A stretch of DNA of 64,000 nt, from the NCBI RefSeq assembly GCF_025947365.1, contig NZ_CP110012.1:2170001-2234000 (forward strand), written 5' to 3'. The stretch comes from Flavobacterium sp. N502540 (GTDB taxonomy: Bacteria; Bacteroidota; Bacteroidia; Flavobacteriales; Flavobacteriaceae). Every line of letters starts with the position of its first letter. The stretch's first letter is position 1. The notes below the pieces were generated by a model that had not been told where the DNA came from, made no database searches, and saw nothing but the letters and a program-made list of their open reading frames with translations. Of the stretch, positions 34,063-43,744 are shown in pieces. The position numbers and the translations under genes were made by a program.

Positions 34063-34964
34063 ATGGAAAAGGAACTTAAAATAAATACCGCAGCAGTTAA
34101 GGCTGATGCCACAATTAAAGAAAGATTGTGGGTTTTGGTACCGGCAGCTTTACTGATAGGTTTGTTGACGACTTTGATCTACAATCACCATGCGGAATTT
34201 TCATGGAATGCATTTGTTGACGGTTTTAATCAGGAATTTTTAGTATTTTTTGCGATTGGAGTTTTTGCACAATTGGTGGATGGAACTTTAGGAATGGGAT
34301 ATGGAGCAACTTCTACATCATTTTTATTAGCATACGGGGTTCCGCCGGTTATTAGCAGTACGGCAGTTCACGTTTCTGAAATGTTTACCACTGGAGCATC
34401 GGCACTTTCTCACCACCGATTTGGAAATATCAATAAAAAATTGGTAAAACATTTATTAATTCCGGGGTTTTAGGTTCCATTACAGGTGCTTATTTATTAT
34501 CGGATGTTATTAACGGAGATATTATAAAGCCTTTTATTGCAGTTTATATGATTGTTTTGGCTATTATAATTATTAGAAAAGCTTTAGTTAAAAAAATCAT
34601 CAAGAAGAAAACTAAAAAACTTGGAGCTTTGGCTGTTTTTGGAGGTTTTATGGACTCAGTTGGAGGCGGAGGCTGGGGGCCGATTGTAACTTCAACCTTG
34701 TTAGGAAGAGGCAGAAATCCGAGATACACTATAGGTTCTGTAAATGCAGCCGAGTTTGCAATTTCATTTGCAAGTGGTTTAACTTTCATGCTTTTTGGCG
34801 GAATCCATGGCTGGCAGGTTATTATAGGTTTGATTTTGGGAGGTGTAATTGCAGCACCATTGGGAGCTTATCTTTTAAATAAAATCAGAAGAAAACCAAT
34901 GATGATTGCGGTTGGTATTTTAATTATATTATTAAGTTTAAAAACATTATCTAAATTATTGTAA
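34063..34964 (+). pseudogene. TauE/SafE permease gene with a frameshift (or sequencing error)
   Basis: The first frame encodes 136 residues with TSUP features (FAIGVFAQLVDGTLGMGYGATSTSFLLAYGVPP) and stops at 34471, directly after a GGGG run (34464-34467). Translation resumes in the next frame with SITGAYLLSDVINGDIIKPF (from 34476 on) and runs to 34964 with the second TSUP motif (FMDSVGGGGWGPIVTSTLLGRG). Adding one base in the G-run would restore one protein of about 300 residues reading IPGVLGSITG. It is the first gene of the cys operon and would be the sulfate importer or sulfite exporter. A true mutation, phase variation, programmed slippage or a base-calling error cannot be separated here. 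Confidence 0.85.
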
Positions 34965-34991
34965 TATTTTTTAGAAGGAAAGAGAGAGAAT

Positions 34992-35702
34992 ATGAGTGCG
35001 ACTATTATACAATCATTATTAGATAAAACGAAAGACTTTTCACTTGACGAAACATTGGCTTTCTTAGCAAATGAATACCCAGGAAAAGTAATCTTCTCAA
35101 CATCTTTTGGACAGGAAGATCAGGTTATAACTGATTTTATTGCAAAAAGCAATCAGGATATAGCCATTTTTACACTTGATACCGGAAGGTTATTTCAGGA
35201 AACGTATGATGTTTTTCATAAAACATTAAAAAAATACAAAAAGCCAATTGAGGTTTATTTCCCGGAAGCGGCAGCCATAGAGAGTTTACTTCAGTCAAAA
35301 GGGCCGAATAGTTTTTATGATTCGGTTGAGAACAGAAAAGAATGCTGTTTTATTCGAAAAGTAGTTCCGTTACGAAAAGCTTTAGCAGGAAATTCGGTCT
35401 GGATTACAGGTTTAAGGGCAGAACAATCCGAGAATAGAAACGATTTACAATTGTTTGAATACGACGGAGGTTTTGAAATTATAAAGTTCAATCCCTTGTT
35501 GAAGTGGACATTAGAAGAGGTTGAAACTTATTTGTCCGAAAACAATGTTCCTCAAAATGCTTTGCACAAACAAGGTTTTGTAAGCATCGGATGCGCACCC
35601 TGTACGAGAGCAATTTTTCCGGGTGAAGATATCAGAGCCGGAAGATGGTGGTGGGAATCCAGTCATAAAGAATGTGGATTGCATAGTGCTAAGAAAGAGT
35701 AG
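34992..35702 (+). CDS. cysH: Assimilatory adenylylsulfate/phosphoadenylylsulfate reductase
   Basis: 236 residues. Reduces activated sulfate to sulfite. The SGQ-like PP-loop is SFGQEDQV near residue 38. Cysteine pairs C118-C119 (RKECCFIRK) and C201/C204 (GCAPCTR) mark the 4Fe-4S-containing, APS-reducing type. The catalytic Cys lies in KECGLH (about C228). It follows the frameshifted permease by 27 bases in the same operon. Confidence 0.95.
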   Translation: MSATIIQSLLDKTKDFSLDETLAFLANEYPGKVIFSTSFGQEDQVITDFIAKSNQDIAIFTLDTGRLFQETYDVFHKTLKKYKKPIEVYFPEAAAIESLLQSKGPNSFYDSVENRKECCFIRKVVPLRKALAGNSVWITGLRAEQSENRNDLQLFEYDGGFEIIKFNPLLKWTLEEVETYLSENNVPQNALHKQGFVSIGCAPCTRAIFPGEDIRAGRWWWESSHKECGLHSAKKE

Positions 35703-35764
35703 GTAGAAGAAAGAAGCTAGAGGCAAGAGAATAGATTAAAGAATTAAAGAATATAGATTTTTGA

Positions 35765-35905
35765 GTTCCGAAGGAATGACCGATATCGTAGCGTCGGGTT
35801 TCAACCCGATGAAGATGAAGGAACGACCCATATTGTAGCGTCGGATTTTAATCCGATGGGAATGCAAGAAGAAGATTTATAATATATCGTCGGAGTTTAA
35901 CCCGA
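35765..35905. repeat. Palindromic intergenic repeat cluster inside the cys operon
   Basis: Three related palindromes, TCGGGTTTCAACCCGA (35794-35809), TCGGATTTTAATCCGA (35841-35856) and TCGGAGTTTAACCCGA (35890-35905), are each preceded by a GTAGCG- or ATCG-like word. A GTTCCGAAGGAAT element lies at 35765. They fill the 299-base gap between cysH and cysD. Confidence 0.75.
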
Positions 35906-36001
35906 TGAAGAGTAAAGAAAGTAAAGAATAATAGTAGAAAGTTTTAGGAAACTCACAATAAACAACAACCTGAAACTTTAAACTTGAAACAAAAAAACAA
36001 A

Positions 36002-36901
36002 ATGAGTTCAGTATTAAAAACAAACGCTTTAGAGAGCGAAGCAATATATATTTTCAGAGAAGTAATTTCACAGTTTGATAAACCGGTTTTACTTTTTTCT
36101 GGAGGAAAAGATTCGATAACATTAGTGCGTTTGGCACAAAAAGCATTCTTCCCTGCCAAAATCCCGTTTCCTCTTTTGCATGTTGATACCGGACATAATT
36201 TTCCGGAAACTATTGCTTTCAGAGACAAATTGGTAGAAGAGTTAGGGTTAGAACTAATTGTACGTAATGTTCAGGATGCTATCGACGAAGGAAAAGTGGT
36301 AGAAGAAACCGGTAAATATTCCAGTAGAAACAGTTTACAGACGACTACACTTTTAGATGCAATTGAAGAATTTAAGTTTGATGCCTGTATCGGAGGAGCG
36401 CGTCGTGATGAGGAGAAGGCAAGAGCGAAAGAGCGTATTTTTTCAGTTCGTGACGATTTTGGTCAATGGGATGAAAAAAACCAACGTCCGGAATTATTTG
36501 ACATTTTAAACGGAAAAATAGAGAATGGTCAAAACGTTCGTGTTTTCCCAATTTCAAACTGGACAGAATTAGATGTATGGAGTTATATCGAGAAAGAACA
36601 TATCGAAATTCCATCTATTTATTTCTCACATAAAAGAAAAGTTTTTTTGAGAGACGGTTTGATCTGGTCACATTCTCCTTTTGTGTACCAGGAAGAAGAC
36701 GAACAAATCGAAGAAAGAATTGTTCGTTTTAGAACCGTTGGAGATATGAGCTGTACAGCAGCTGTTGAATCTTATGCAGCAACCATCGAAGAAGTAGTAG
36801 GAGAAATCAGAAGCTCTACGATTTCTGAAAGAGGAGCCAGAATTGACGATAAACGTTCTGAAGCGGCAATGGAAAAGAGAAAACAACAAGGGTATTTTTA
36901 A
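36002..36901 (+). CDS. cysD: Sulfate adenylyltransferase subunit 2
   Basis: 299 residues from the ATG at 36002 (an in-frame upstream start at 35984 reads through the ttgaaac repeat). ATP-PPase fold with PP-loop SGGKDS at residues 33-38; also HVDTGHNFPET and GGARRDEEKARAKER. With CysN it makes adenylylsulfate (APS) from sulfate and ATP. Length matches the E. coli protein (about 302). Confidence 0.95.
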   Translation: MSSVLKTNALESEAIYIFREVISQFDKPVLLFSGGKDSITLVRLAQKAFFPAKIPFPLLHVDTGHNFPETIAFRDKLVEELGLELIVRNVQDAIDEGKVVEETGKYSSRNSLQTTTLLDAIEEFKFDACIGGARRDEEKARAKERIFSVRDDFGQWDEKNQRPELFDILNGKIENGQNVRVFPISNWTELDVWSYIEKEHIEIPSIYFSHKRKVFLRDGLIWSHSPFVYQEEDEQIEERIVRFRTVGDMSCTAAVESYAATIEEVVGEIRSSTISERGARIDDKRSEAAMEKRKQQGYF

Positions 36902-37043
36902 TTGATAATTGATAATTGACAATTGATAATTAAAAAGTAGAATCAAGAAAACAAAAAAAACATACAGCTTGAAACTTTAGTTCAAAGGAAATCAACTTGA
37001 AACCTGAAACTAAATTTTTAAACCTGAAACAAAATAAAATAGA

Positions 37044-38288
37044 ATGGACGTTTTAAAAATAGCAACAGCAGGAAGTGTAGATGACGGGAAAAGTACTTTG
37101 ATCGGAAGATTACTGTACGATACAAAATCATTGACGACAGATAAAATCGAAGCGATCGAGAAAAGCAGTAAACAAAAAGGATACGATTATCTTGATTTTT
37201 CACTGGCAACTGACGGATTAGTGGCGGAGAGAGAACAAGGAATCACAATTGATGTGGCTCATATTTATTTCTCGACTGCAAAGAAAAGTTACATTATTGC
37301 CGATACTCCGGGACACGTAGAATATACCAGAAACATGGTAACGGGAGCTTCGACTTCTCAGGTCTCCATTATCTTAATTGATGCGAGAAAAGGCGTAATC
37401 GAGCAAACGTACCGTCATTTTTTTATCAATAATTTATTGAGAGTAAAAGAGGTGATTGTGGCGATCAACAAAATGGATTTAGTTGATTATTCAGAAGAAG
37501 TTTTCAATAAAATCAAAGCCGATTTCCAGGCTTTGAATGCTAAAAGCACTTTCAAAGAACAAAACGTAAGTTACATTCCGTTAAGTGCCATCAACGGAGG
37601 AAATGTTGTGGACAAATCAGAAAACATGAAGTGGTACGATGGACAAACGGTGCTGGAGCATTTAGAAGGATTGCATTCTCATGATGTTTACGAGCAGGGG
37701 AAAGCACGTTTTCCGGTTCAGACCGTTATTCGTCCTAAAACGGAAGAATACCATGACTTTAGAGGTTATGCCGGGAAATTATACGGAAACTCAATAAAAG
37801 TAGGAGACGCTGTAACAGTACTGCCTTCATTGACAGAATCAAAAGTTTCAAAAATTCACTTTTTCGACAAACAATTTGATGAAGCCGTTGCAGGTTCTTC
37901 GATTACCATCGAATTAGAAAATGATATCAATGTGACAAGAGGTGATATGATTGTAAAATCGTCAGAACTTCCAAAAATTGAAAAAGAAATACACACAACA
38001 GTTTGCTGGATGGACAGTAAAAAACTGGTTCCGGGTACCAAATATATTGTTCAGCACAACACCAATTCGGTTTTGGCAAAAGTAGAAAGTATTAAAAATA
38101 CAATTGCAACAGATTACTCAGGAACAACACCGGCATCGCAGTTAGCAATTAACGAGATAGGAGAAGTAAGCATTAAATTAAGCAAGCCGTTATATTTTGA
38201 CGCCTATAATGACAATAAATCAAACGGTGCATTCATCTTAATTGATACTGCAACGAATACAACAGCAGGAGTAGGATTCATCAGGTAA
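37044..38288 (+). CDS. cysN: Sulfate adenylyltransferase subunit 1 (GTPase)
   Basis: 414 residues. G1 GSVDDGKST (10-18), switch REQGITIDVAH, G3 DTPGH and G4 NKMD are intact, followed by EF-Tu-like beta-barrel domains. GTP hydrolysis drives APS formation by CysD. There is no fused APS kinase domain, and no cysC is seen nearby, consistent with direct reduction of APS by the Fe-S type CysH. Confidence 0.95.
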   Translation: MDVLKIATAGSVDDGKSTLIGRLLYDTKSLTTDKIEAIEKSSKQKGYDYLDFSLATDGLVAEREQGITIDVAHIYFSTAKKSYIIADTPGHVEYTRNMVTGASTSQVSIILIDARKGVIEQTYRHFFINNLLRVKEVIVAINKMDLVDYSEEVFNKIKADFQALNAKSTFKEQNVSYIPLSAINGGNVVDKSENMKWYDGQTVLEHLEGLHSHDVYEQGKARFPVQTVIRPKTEEYHDFRGYAGKLYGNSIKVGDAVTVLPSLTESKVSKIHFFDKQFDEAVAGSSITIELENDINVTRGDMIVKSSELPKIEKEIHTTVCWMDSKKLVPGTKYIVQHNTNSVLAKVESIKNTIATDYSGTTPASQLAINEIGEVSIKLSKPLYFDAYNDNKSNGAFILIDTATNTTAGVGFIR

Positions 38289-38304
38289 ACCTGCTATAAG
38301 CAAT

Positions 38305-38375
38305 AAGCTTTAGGCTGTAAGCTTTAAGCGAAAATGTATAACAAGGTATTTTAAAAAGCTTATAGCCTAAAGCTT
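38305..38375. repeat. Hairpin-forming repeat between cysN and the sulfite reductase gene
   Basis: Nineteen bases at 38305-38323 pair with 38357-38375 at 18 positions. The words AAGCTTTAGGCT and AGCCTAAAGC recur several times in this 119-base gap. Confidence 0.65.
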
Positions 38376-38407
38376 AAAGCTAAAAAAAAGCCTAAAGCGA
38401 AATAAAA

Positions 38408-40498
38408 ATGGAAAGTTTTAGAACAGAAATAGAAAATCCGGTAGTTCAGAAAGAGATTATCGAGTTAGAAAAAAAGATTCATTTGTTCCGTGGAGGAAAA
38501 ATTGATGATGAGCGTTTTCGTAGTCTTCGTTTAGCACGTGGAATCTATGGACAACGCCAGGAAGGTGTTCAAATGATTCGTATTAAACTGCCTTATGGTA
38601 AAGTAACCAGCGAACAATTGATTCGTATTACAAAAGTTTCTGATGAATATTCTACAGGGCGTTTGCACATTACAACACGTCAGGACATTCAGATTCACTA
38701 TGTAAGTCTGGACAGAACTCCGGAACTTTGGGCAAATCTGGCCAAAGATGATGTTACTTTGCGTGAAGCTTGTGGTAACACTGTTCGAAATATTACAGGA
38801 AGCGAATTGGCAGGTGTGGATGTAAACGAACCATTTGACGTTTCGCCTTATGCACATGCCTTATTTCAATATCTTTTAAGAAATCCTATCTGTCAGGAAA
38901 TGGGACGTAAATTTAAAATTTCGTTCTCGTCCTCTGATGAAGATACTGCTTTAAGTTATTTACATGATTTAGGATTTATTCCAAAAATTGTAAATGGTGA
39001 GCGTGGTTTCAAAATCATGTTTGGTGGAGGCTTAGGTTCTCAGCCTGCTCATGCCGAATTACTTTCCGAATTCGTTCCGGCAAATCAGATCATTCCAACA
39101 GCAGAAGGAATCGTTCGTATTTTTGATCGATACGGTGAACGTGCTAAGAGAATGAAAGCTCGTATGAAATTCCTGATCAAAGAAATGGGAAGAGATGTTT
39201 TCCTTGATTTGGTTGAAAAAGAGAAAAAAGCAATCGCTTTTGAAACGTACGAAATTGACACCACAGCTTTTGACGGACCAATTCCGGAACCGTTATTAGA
39301 AGTGCCACAAGTTACCATTGAAGATACAGAAGCATACGAAGCCTGGAAAAAATCTAATGTAATTGCTCAAAAGCAAGAAGGTTATTACGCTATTGGAATC
39401 AAAGTTTTATTAGGAGACTTTTACACCGATAAAGCCCGATTATTAGCCGATTTAATTAAAAATTACGCCGCAAATGAACTTCGTTTTTCATTGCGTCAGA
39501 ATATTGTAATACGTCATGTGAAAGAAGCGAGTTTGCCTTTCTTCTATCAGGAATTGGCCAAACTGAACTTTGTTCATTTAGGATATAATTCAACGGCAGA
39601 TATTACAGCTTGTCCGGGTACAGATACTTGCAATTTGGGGATTGCAAGTAGTACCGGAATTGCAGAAGAATTAGAAAAAGTATTAAATGCTGAATATCCT
39701 CAGTATTTAAACAACCGCGAAATTGAAATCAAAATCAGTGGTTGTATGAATGCTTGCGGACAGCACAATATGTCGGCAATTGGATTTCAGGGAATGTCAA
39801 TCAATTCCGGAAAACTGGTAGCTCCGGCTTTACAGGTTTTGTTAGGCGGAGGAAGATTAGGAAACGGAGTAGGTCGTTTTGCCGATAAAGTAATTAAAGT
39901 ACCTAGTCGTAGAGGACCGGATGCGTTGCGTACGATCTTAAATGATTTTGATACCAATGGAAGCGGACAAAAGTTTCTTGATTATTATGATTCAAAAGGA
40001 GAGAAGTATTTCTATGAAATCTTAAAACCTTACGCTGATGTAACCAATTTAACTGAAGCTGATTTCGTAGATTGGGGTAATGCAGATAATTATGTAAAAG
40101 CAGTAGGAGTTGGAGAATGTGCCGGAGTGGTAATTGATTTGGTGGCGACCTTATTGTTAGAAGCCAAAGACAAATTAACATTCGCACAGGAATCTTTCGA
40201 CGAAAATAAATGGTCAGATGCGATTTACCATGCTTATGCCGGATTTGTAAATGGTGCAAAAGCTTTATTGCTTTCTGAAAATGAAAAAACAAACAATCAT
40301 GCAGGAATCGTTGATTTGTTTGATACCGTTTTCATTGCGACCGGTAAAATTGAACTGGCAACATCATTTAGAGAATTAGTGTATCAAATCAATGCAATAC
40401 AACCTTCAGAAGCATTTGCAAAACAATACATTCAGGAAGGAATTGCATTTTTTGATACGATAGAAAAATATAGAGCTCAACAATTAGAAAATGCTTAA
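38408..40498 (+). CDS. cysI: Sulfite reductase hemoprotein with C-terminal HEPN-like domain
   Basis: 696 residues. Two nitrite/sulfite-reductase repeats span about 1-560. The siroheme-4Fe4S ligands are C402 and C408 (TACPGTDTC) with C446 and C450 (SGCMNACG), the usual Cx5C...Cx3C set. It reduces sulfite to sulfide, probably with ferredoxin or a flavoprotein as donor because no cysJ is present. Residues from about 570 form an added helical region (VVIDLVATLLLEAKDKLTFAQESFDENKWSDAIYHAYAGFVNGAKALLL) resembling a HEPN domain. A nitrite rather than sulfite role cannot be excluded from the motifs alone, but the cys operon context favours sulfite. The stop overlaps the next start by 8 bases. Confidence 0.9.
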   Translation: MESFRTEIENPVVQKEIIELEKKIHLFRGGKIDDERFRSLRLARGIYGQRQEGVQMIRIKLPYGKVTSEQLIRITKVSDEYSTGRLHITTRQDIQIHYVSLDRTPELWANLAKDDVTLREACGNTVRNITGSELAGVDVNEPFDVSPYAHALFQYLLRNPICQEMGRKFKISFSSSDEDTALSYLHDLGFIPKIVNGERGFKIMFGGGLGSQPAHAELLSEFVPANQIIPTAEGIVRIFDRYGERAKRMKARMKFLIKEMGRDVFLDLVEKEKKAIAFETYEIDTTAFDGPIPEPLLEVPQVTIEDTEAYEAWKKSNVIAQKQEGYYAIGIKVLLGDFYTDKARLLADLIKNYAANELRFSLRQNIVIRHVKEASLPFFYQELAKLNFVHLGYNSTADITACPGTDTCNLGIASSTGIAEELEKVLNAEYPQYLNNREIEIKISGCMNACGQHNMSAIGFQGMSINSGKLVAPALQVLLGGGRLGNGVGRFADKVIKVPSRRGPDALRTILNDFDTNGSGQKFLDYYDSKGEKYFYEILKPYADVTNLTEADFVDWGNADNYVKAVGVGECAGVVIDLVATLLLEAKDKLTFAQESFDENKWSDAIYHAYAGFVNGAKALLLSENEKTNNHAGIVDLFDTVFIATGKIELATSFRELVYQINAIQPSEAFAKQYIQEGIAFFDTIEKYRAQQLENA

Positions 40499-41264
40499 TA
40501 TCAAACCAAAAGTAACTTTAGTTGGTGCGGGTCCCGGCGATCCGGATTTGCTTACGCTGAAAGCTGTAAAAGCACTTGCTGGAGCGAATGTGGTTTTGTA
40601 CGATGCATTGGCCAATGAAGAGATATTAGCACACGCCCCTAAAAATGCGATTCGGATTTTTGTTGGAAAAAAAATAGGCAATCATGCATACACGCAGGAT
40701 CAGATTAATCAGCTTATTGTGGATAATGCTTTGACCTACGGAAATGTAGTCCGTTTAAAAGGTGGTGATCCGTTTATTTTTGGACGTGGAAGTGAAGAAA
40801 TTGAATTCATCGAAAGTTTTGGAATCGAGACGTTAGTGGTTCCCGGAATATCTTCGGTAGTGGCAGTTCCGGCAAGCCAAGGCATATCAATCACCAAAAG
40901 AGGTGTCTCCGAAAGTTTTTGGGCCATTACTGGTACAACTTCTGACAGGAAATTATCTTCAGACGTTGCTTTGGCTGCACAGTCATCAGCAACAGTCGTA
41001 ATTTTGATGGGAATGCACAAATTGCCTCAGATTATTGATTTGTTTCAAAAAGAAAACAAAGGAAATTTGCCCGTTGCGATCATTCAAAATGGAACAATGC
41101 CCGATGAAAAAGTAGGTGTAGGAACCGTAAATTCGATTCTGGAAATTGTAAAAGAGAAGAAACTGAGTTCACCAGCAATTATTGTGCTTGGAGAAGTTGT
41201 TCGCGAAAGCAATAAACTAAAAGGATTTTACGAAGAATTTCTCTCAAAAGAAATGGTGAGATAA
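40491..41264 (+). CDS. cobA: Uroporphyrinogen-III C-methyltransferase
   Basis: 257 residues. SAM-dependent methylation of uroporphyrinogen III to precorrin-2, the first step to siroheme. VGAGPGDPDLLTLKAVKAL at the N-terminus and LKGGDPFIFGRGSEEIEF near residue 87 are signature motifs. The ATG lies within the end of the sulfite reductase gene (8-base overlap), so the cofactor enzyme is translationally coupled to the enzyme that needs siroheme. Confidence 0.93.
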   Translation: MLNIKPKVTLVGAGPGDPDLLTLKAVKALAGANVVLYDALANEEILAHAPKNAIRIFVGKKIGNHAYTQDQINQLIVDNALTYGNVVRLKGGDPFIFGRGSEEIEFIESFGIETLVVPGISSVVAVPASQGISITKRGVSESFWAITGTTSDRKLSSDVALAAQSSATVVILMGMHKLPQIIDLFQKENKGNLPVAIIQNGTMPDEKVGVGTVNSILEIVKEKKLSSPAIIVLGEVVRESNKLKGFYEEFLSKEMVR

Positions 41265-41394
41265 AGTGCCGTAAAAATGATTCCTATCATAACGGTGATT
41301 TTCAGTCCGTAAAATGTCTTGGGTATAAAATTGGATTTTTAACCTGATGAAAGCAAAAAATCATCTAATTTTGATTGGATGAAATTGAATTAAA

Positions 41395-41976
41395 ATGGAA
41401 CAAAACGAATTATATCCTGTATTCCTGAAGCTTCACAATCTAAATGTTCTTATTGTTGGCGGAGGAAATGTAGGATTGGAAAAGCTCTCTTTTTTATTAA
41501 AGTCGAGTCCCAATGCAAATGTTGAGGTAGTCGCTCCAAATTTTCATTTGGAAATAAAGGTTTTGGCTGAGAAACATCCTTCGATTACATTAACAAAATC
41601 GAAGTTTAAAAAGAGAATGCTTAAAAGACGCCATATGGTAATTGCCTGTACGGATAATCTAAAAGTCAATAAAAAGATATATGAATTATCCCGAAAGCGT
41701 TATTTGATTTGCAATATTGCAGACACACCGGATTTATGTGATTATTATTTAGGTGGAATCGTAACCAAAGGCAATGTAAAAATTGCCATTTCGACCAACG
41801 GAAAATCGCCAACAACAGCCAAAAGACTTCGTGAGTTTTTTGAAGAGGTAATTCCGGAGGATATAAATAAAATGGTTGAAAACCTCAATGAATATCGAAA
41901 GACATTGAAAGGTAATTTTGAAGAGAAAGTGAAAAGAATGAACGAAATCACAGCTTCATTGAAAAATAAGGAATAG
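41395..41976 (+). CDS. Precorrin-2 dehydrogenase / sirohydrochlorin ferrochelatase (CysG N-terminal-like)
   Basis: 193 residues matching the N-terminal part of CysG / Met8 / SirC: VLIVGGGNVGLEKLSFLLKSS is the NAD-binding motif, and ISTNGKSPTTAKRLREFFEEVIPEDI is the conserved downstream region. It oxidises precorrin-2 and may insert iron to complete siroheme. It supplies the cofactor for the sulfite reductase, 131 bases downstream of cobA. Confidence 0.9.
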   Translation: MEQNELYPVFLKLHNLNVLIVGGGNVGLEKLSFLLKSSPNANVEVVAPNFHLEIKVLAEKHPSITLTKSKFKKRMLKRRHMVIACTDNLKVNKKIYELSRKRYLICNIADTPDLCDYYLGGIVTKGNVKIAISTNGKSPTTAKRLREFFEEVIPEDINKMVENLNEYRKTLKGNFEEKVKRMNEITASLKNKE

Positions 41977-41981
41977 TAATA

Positions 41982-42026
41982 GTTCCGTAAGAACAGTTCC
42001 TATTGTAGCGTCGGGTTTTAACCCGA
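41982..42026. repeat. Paired palindromic intergenic repeat
   Basis: GTTCCGTAAGAAC (41982-41994) followed by GTAGCG and TCGGGTTTTAACCCGA (42011-42026), the same two modules as at 35.8 and 45.7 kb. Confidence 0.7.
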
Positions 42027-42164
42027 TGGATGAACGAAATAACCGCTTCATTAAAAAATAAAGAGTAAAAAATTCCGCAAGGAAATCAATGACAAAAATC
42101 ATTGAAATTAGAATAAATTATTCGTTCCTTTGCATTATTAAGAATGATTATAAACAACAACATA

Positions 42165-43217
42165 ATGATTAAAACAGATATACTTATAATTGGAGCAGGC
42201 CCAACAGGATTATTTGCCGTTTTCGAGGCAGGATTATTAAAATTAAAATGTCATATTTTAGATGCTTTACCACAAGCAGGAGGACAACTTTCGGAATTGT
42301 ATCCAAAAAAACCTATTTATGATATTCCTGGATTCCCTGAAGTATTGGCAGGAGATTTAATCGACGGACTGATGGAGCAAATCAAACAATTTGAGCCTGG
42401 TTTTACGTTAGGAGAGCGTGCGGAAACGATTGAGAAGCAAGAAGACGGAAGTTTTATTGTAACTTCAAATAAGGGAACTAAATTTCACGCACCGGTTATT
42501 GCTATTGCAGGAGGTTTGGGAAGTTTTGAGCCACGTAAACCACTTATTGAAGATATCGAGTTTTATGAGGATAAAGGAGTTAAATATTTCATTAAAAATC
42601 CGGAGAAATTCAGAAACAAAAAGGTTGTAATCGCCGGAGGAGGAGATTCGGCTTTAGACTGGAGTATCTTTTTAGCGAATGTAGCTTCAGAAGTTACTTT
42701 AATTCACCGTAGAAATGAATTTAGAGGAGCTTTAGATTCAGTAGAAAAAGTACAGGAATTGAAGACAGCCGGAAAAATTAAATTAATCACACCGGCAGAA
42801 GTGATCGGAATCAATGGTGCTGAGCATGTTGAATCATTAGATATCGAAGAAAACGGAGCGCACCGTAAAATTGAAACAGACTATTTTATTCCGCTTTTCG
42901 GATTAACACCTAAATTAGGACCAATCGGAGACTGGGGATTAGAAATCGAGAAAAATGCCATTAAAGTAAATAATGCATTAGATTACCAAACTAATATTCC
43001 GGGAATCTTCGCTATTGGAGACGTAAACACTTACCCAGGAAAATTAAAACTGATTCTTTGTGGATTCCACGAAGCTACTTTAATGTGTCAGGCCGCTTAT
43101 CAAATCATCAATCCGGGTAAAAAATACGTTTTAAAATATACTACTGTTTCAGGTGTAGATGGTTTCGACGGAACTCGTAAAGAAGCTCCAAAAGCAGTTG
43201 TTAAGGCGATAGTTTAA
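42165..43217 (+). CDS. Ferredoxin-NADP+ reductase type flavoprotein (thioredoxin-reductase-like)
   Basis: 350 residues from the ATG at 42165; an in-frame ATG at 42144 is too close to the inferred promoter. FAD motif IIGAGPTGL (9-17), NADPH motif VVIAGGGDSALDWS near 160, and the C-terminal FAIGDVNTYPGKLKLILCGFHEA. The redox CxxC of thioredoxin reductase is absent, which places it with YumC-type ferredoxin/flavodoxin-NADP reductases. It is a plausible electron source for the sulfite reductase upstream. Confidence 0.88.
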   Translation: MIKTDILIIGAGPTGLFAVFEAGLLKLKCHILDALPQAGGQLSELYPKKPIYDIPGFPEVLAGDLIDGLMEQIKQFEPGFTLGERAETIEKQEDGSFIVTSNKGTKFHAPVIAIAGGLGSFEPRKPLIEDIEFYEDKGVKYFIKNPEKFRNKKVVIAGGGDSALDWSIFLANVASEVTLIHRRNEFRGALDSVEKVQELKTAGKIKLITPAEVIGINGAEHVESLDIEENGAHRKIETDYFIPLFGLTPKLGPIGDWGLEIEKNAIKVNNALDYQTNIPGIFAIGDVNTYPGKLKLILCGFHEATLMCQAAYQIINPGKKYVLKYTTVSGVDGFDGTRKEAPKAVVKAIV

Positions 43218-43222
43218 TTCTA

Positions 43223-43440
43223 AGGTGCTGAGGTATTGAGGTGCTAAGGTTCTAAGATTTTATATAGAGAAAGCTCAAACTTTTAGTTTGGGCTTTTTTT
43301 GTTAAATCCCGGCGGGATGCCGTATATTTTGAGGTGCTGAGGTACTGAGGTGCTAAGGTTCTAAGATTTTATATATAGAAAGCTCAAACTTTTAGTTTGA
43401 GTTTTTTTAATCCCAGCGGGATGCCATATTTATAGAATTA
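43223..43440. repeat. Tandem duplication of a ~109-base noncoding unit
   Basis: Two copies (about 43223-43331 and 43332-43440) each hold an octamer-phased block (aggtgctgaggt...ctaaggttctaag), a hairpin with T-run (AAAGCTCAAACTTTTAGTTTGRGYTTTTTT) and an AATCCCRGCGGGAT palindrome. The hairpins at about 43270-43301 and 43379-43409 could terminate the flavoprotein transcript. The whole 43218-43880 stretch holds repeats and no gene. Confidence 0.75.
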
Positions 43441-43700
43441 ACGGTGTTTGAAAAAAAAGCCCCCGAGGGGCGATACATAGATAGAGGAAAGAAAGATAAT
43501 GCCGCTCCGTTGGAGCTTTCATGTGTATGGAGATAGTTTTGTTATAAATATTATGCTCCTCTGGAGCTAAACTATTTTAAACTTTTTGTTAAATCCCGTA
43601 GGGATGATATATTTATAGAATTGACGGTGTTTGTAAAAAAGCCCCAGCGGGGCGGCATATAATTAAAAACCAGAATGGCAATGTTGCTCCGTTGGAGCTT
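43433..43700. repeat. Second repeat block before metH
   Basis: The phrase tagaatt-R-acggtgtttg followed by AAAAAGCCCC and GGGGC recurs at 43433 and 43616. CTCCGTTGGAG palindromes follow each (about 43503-43516 and 43687-43700), and AAATCCCGTAGGGAT lies between. Confidence 0.7.
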
Positions 43701-43744
43701 AAAGACATTTGGTAAAATAGTAGGAAAGCACAAAGTAATTTCAA

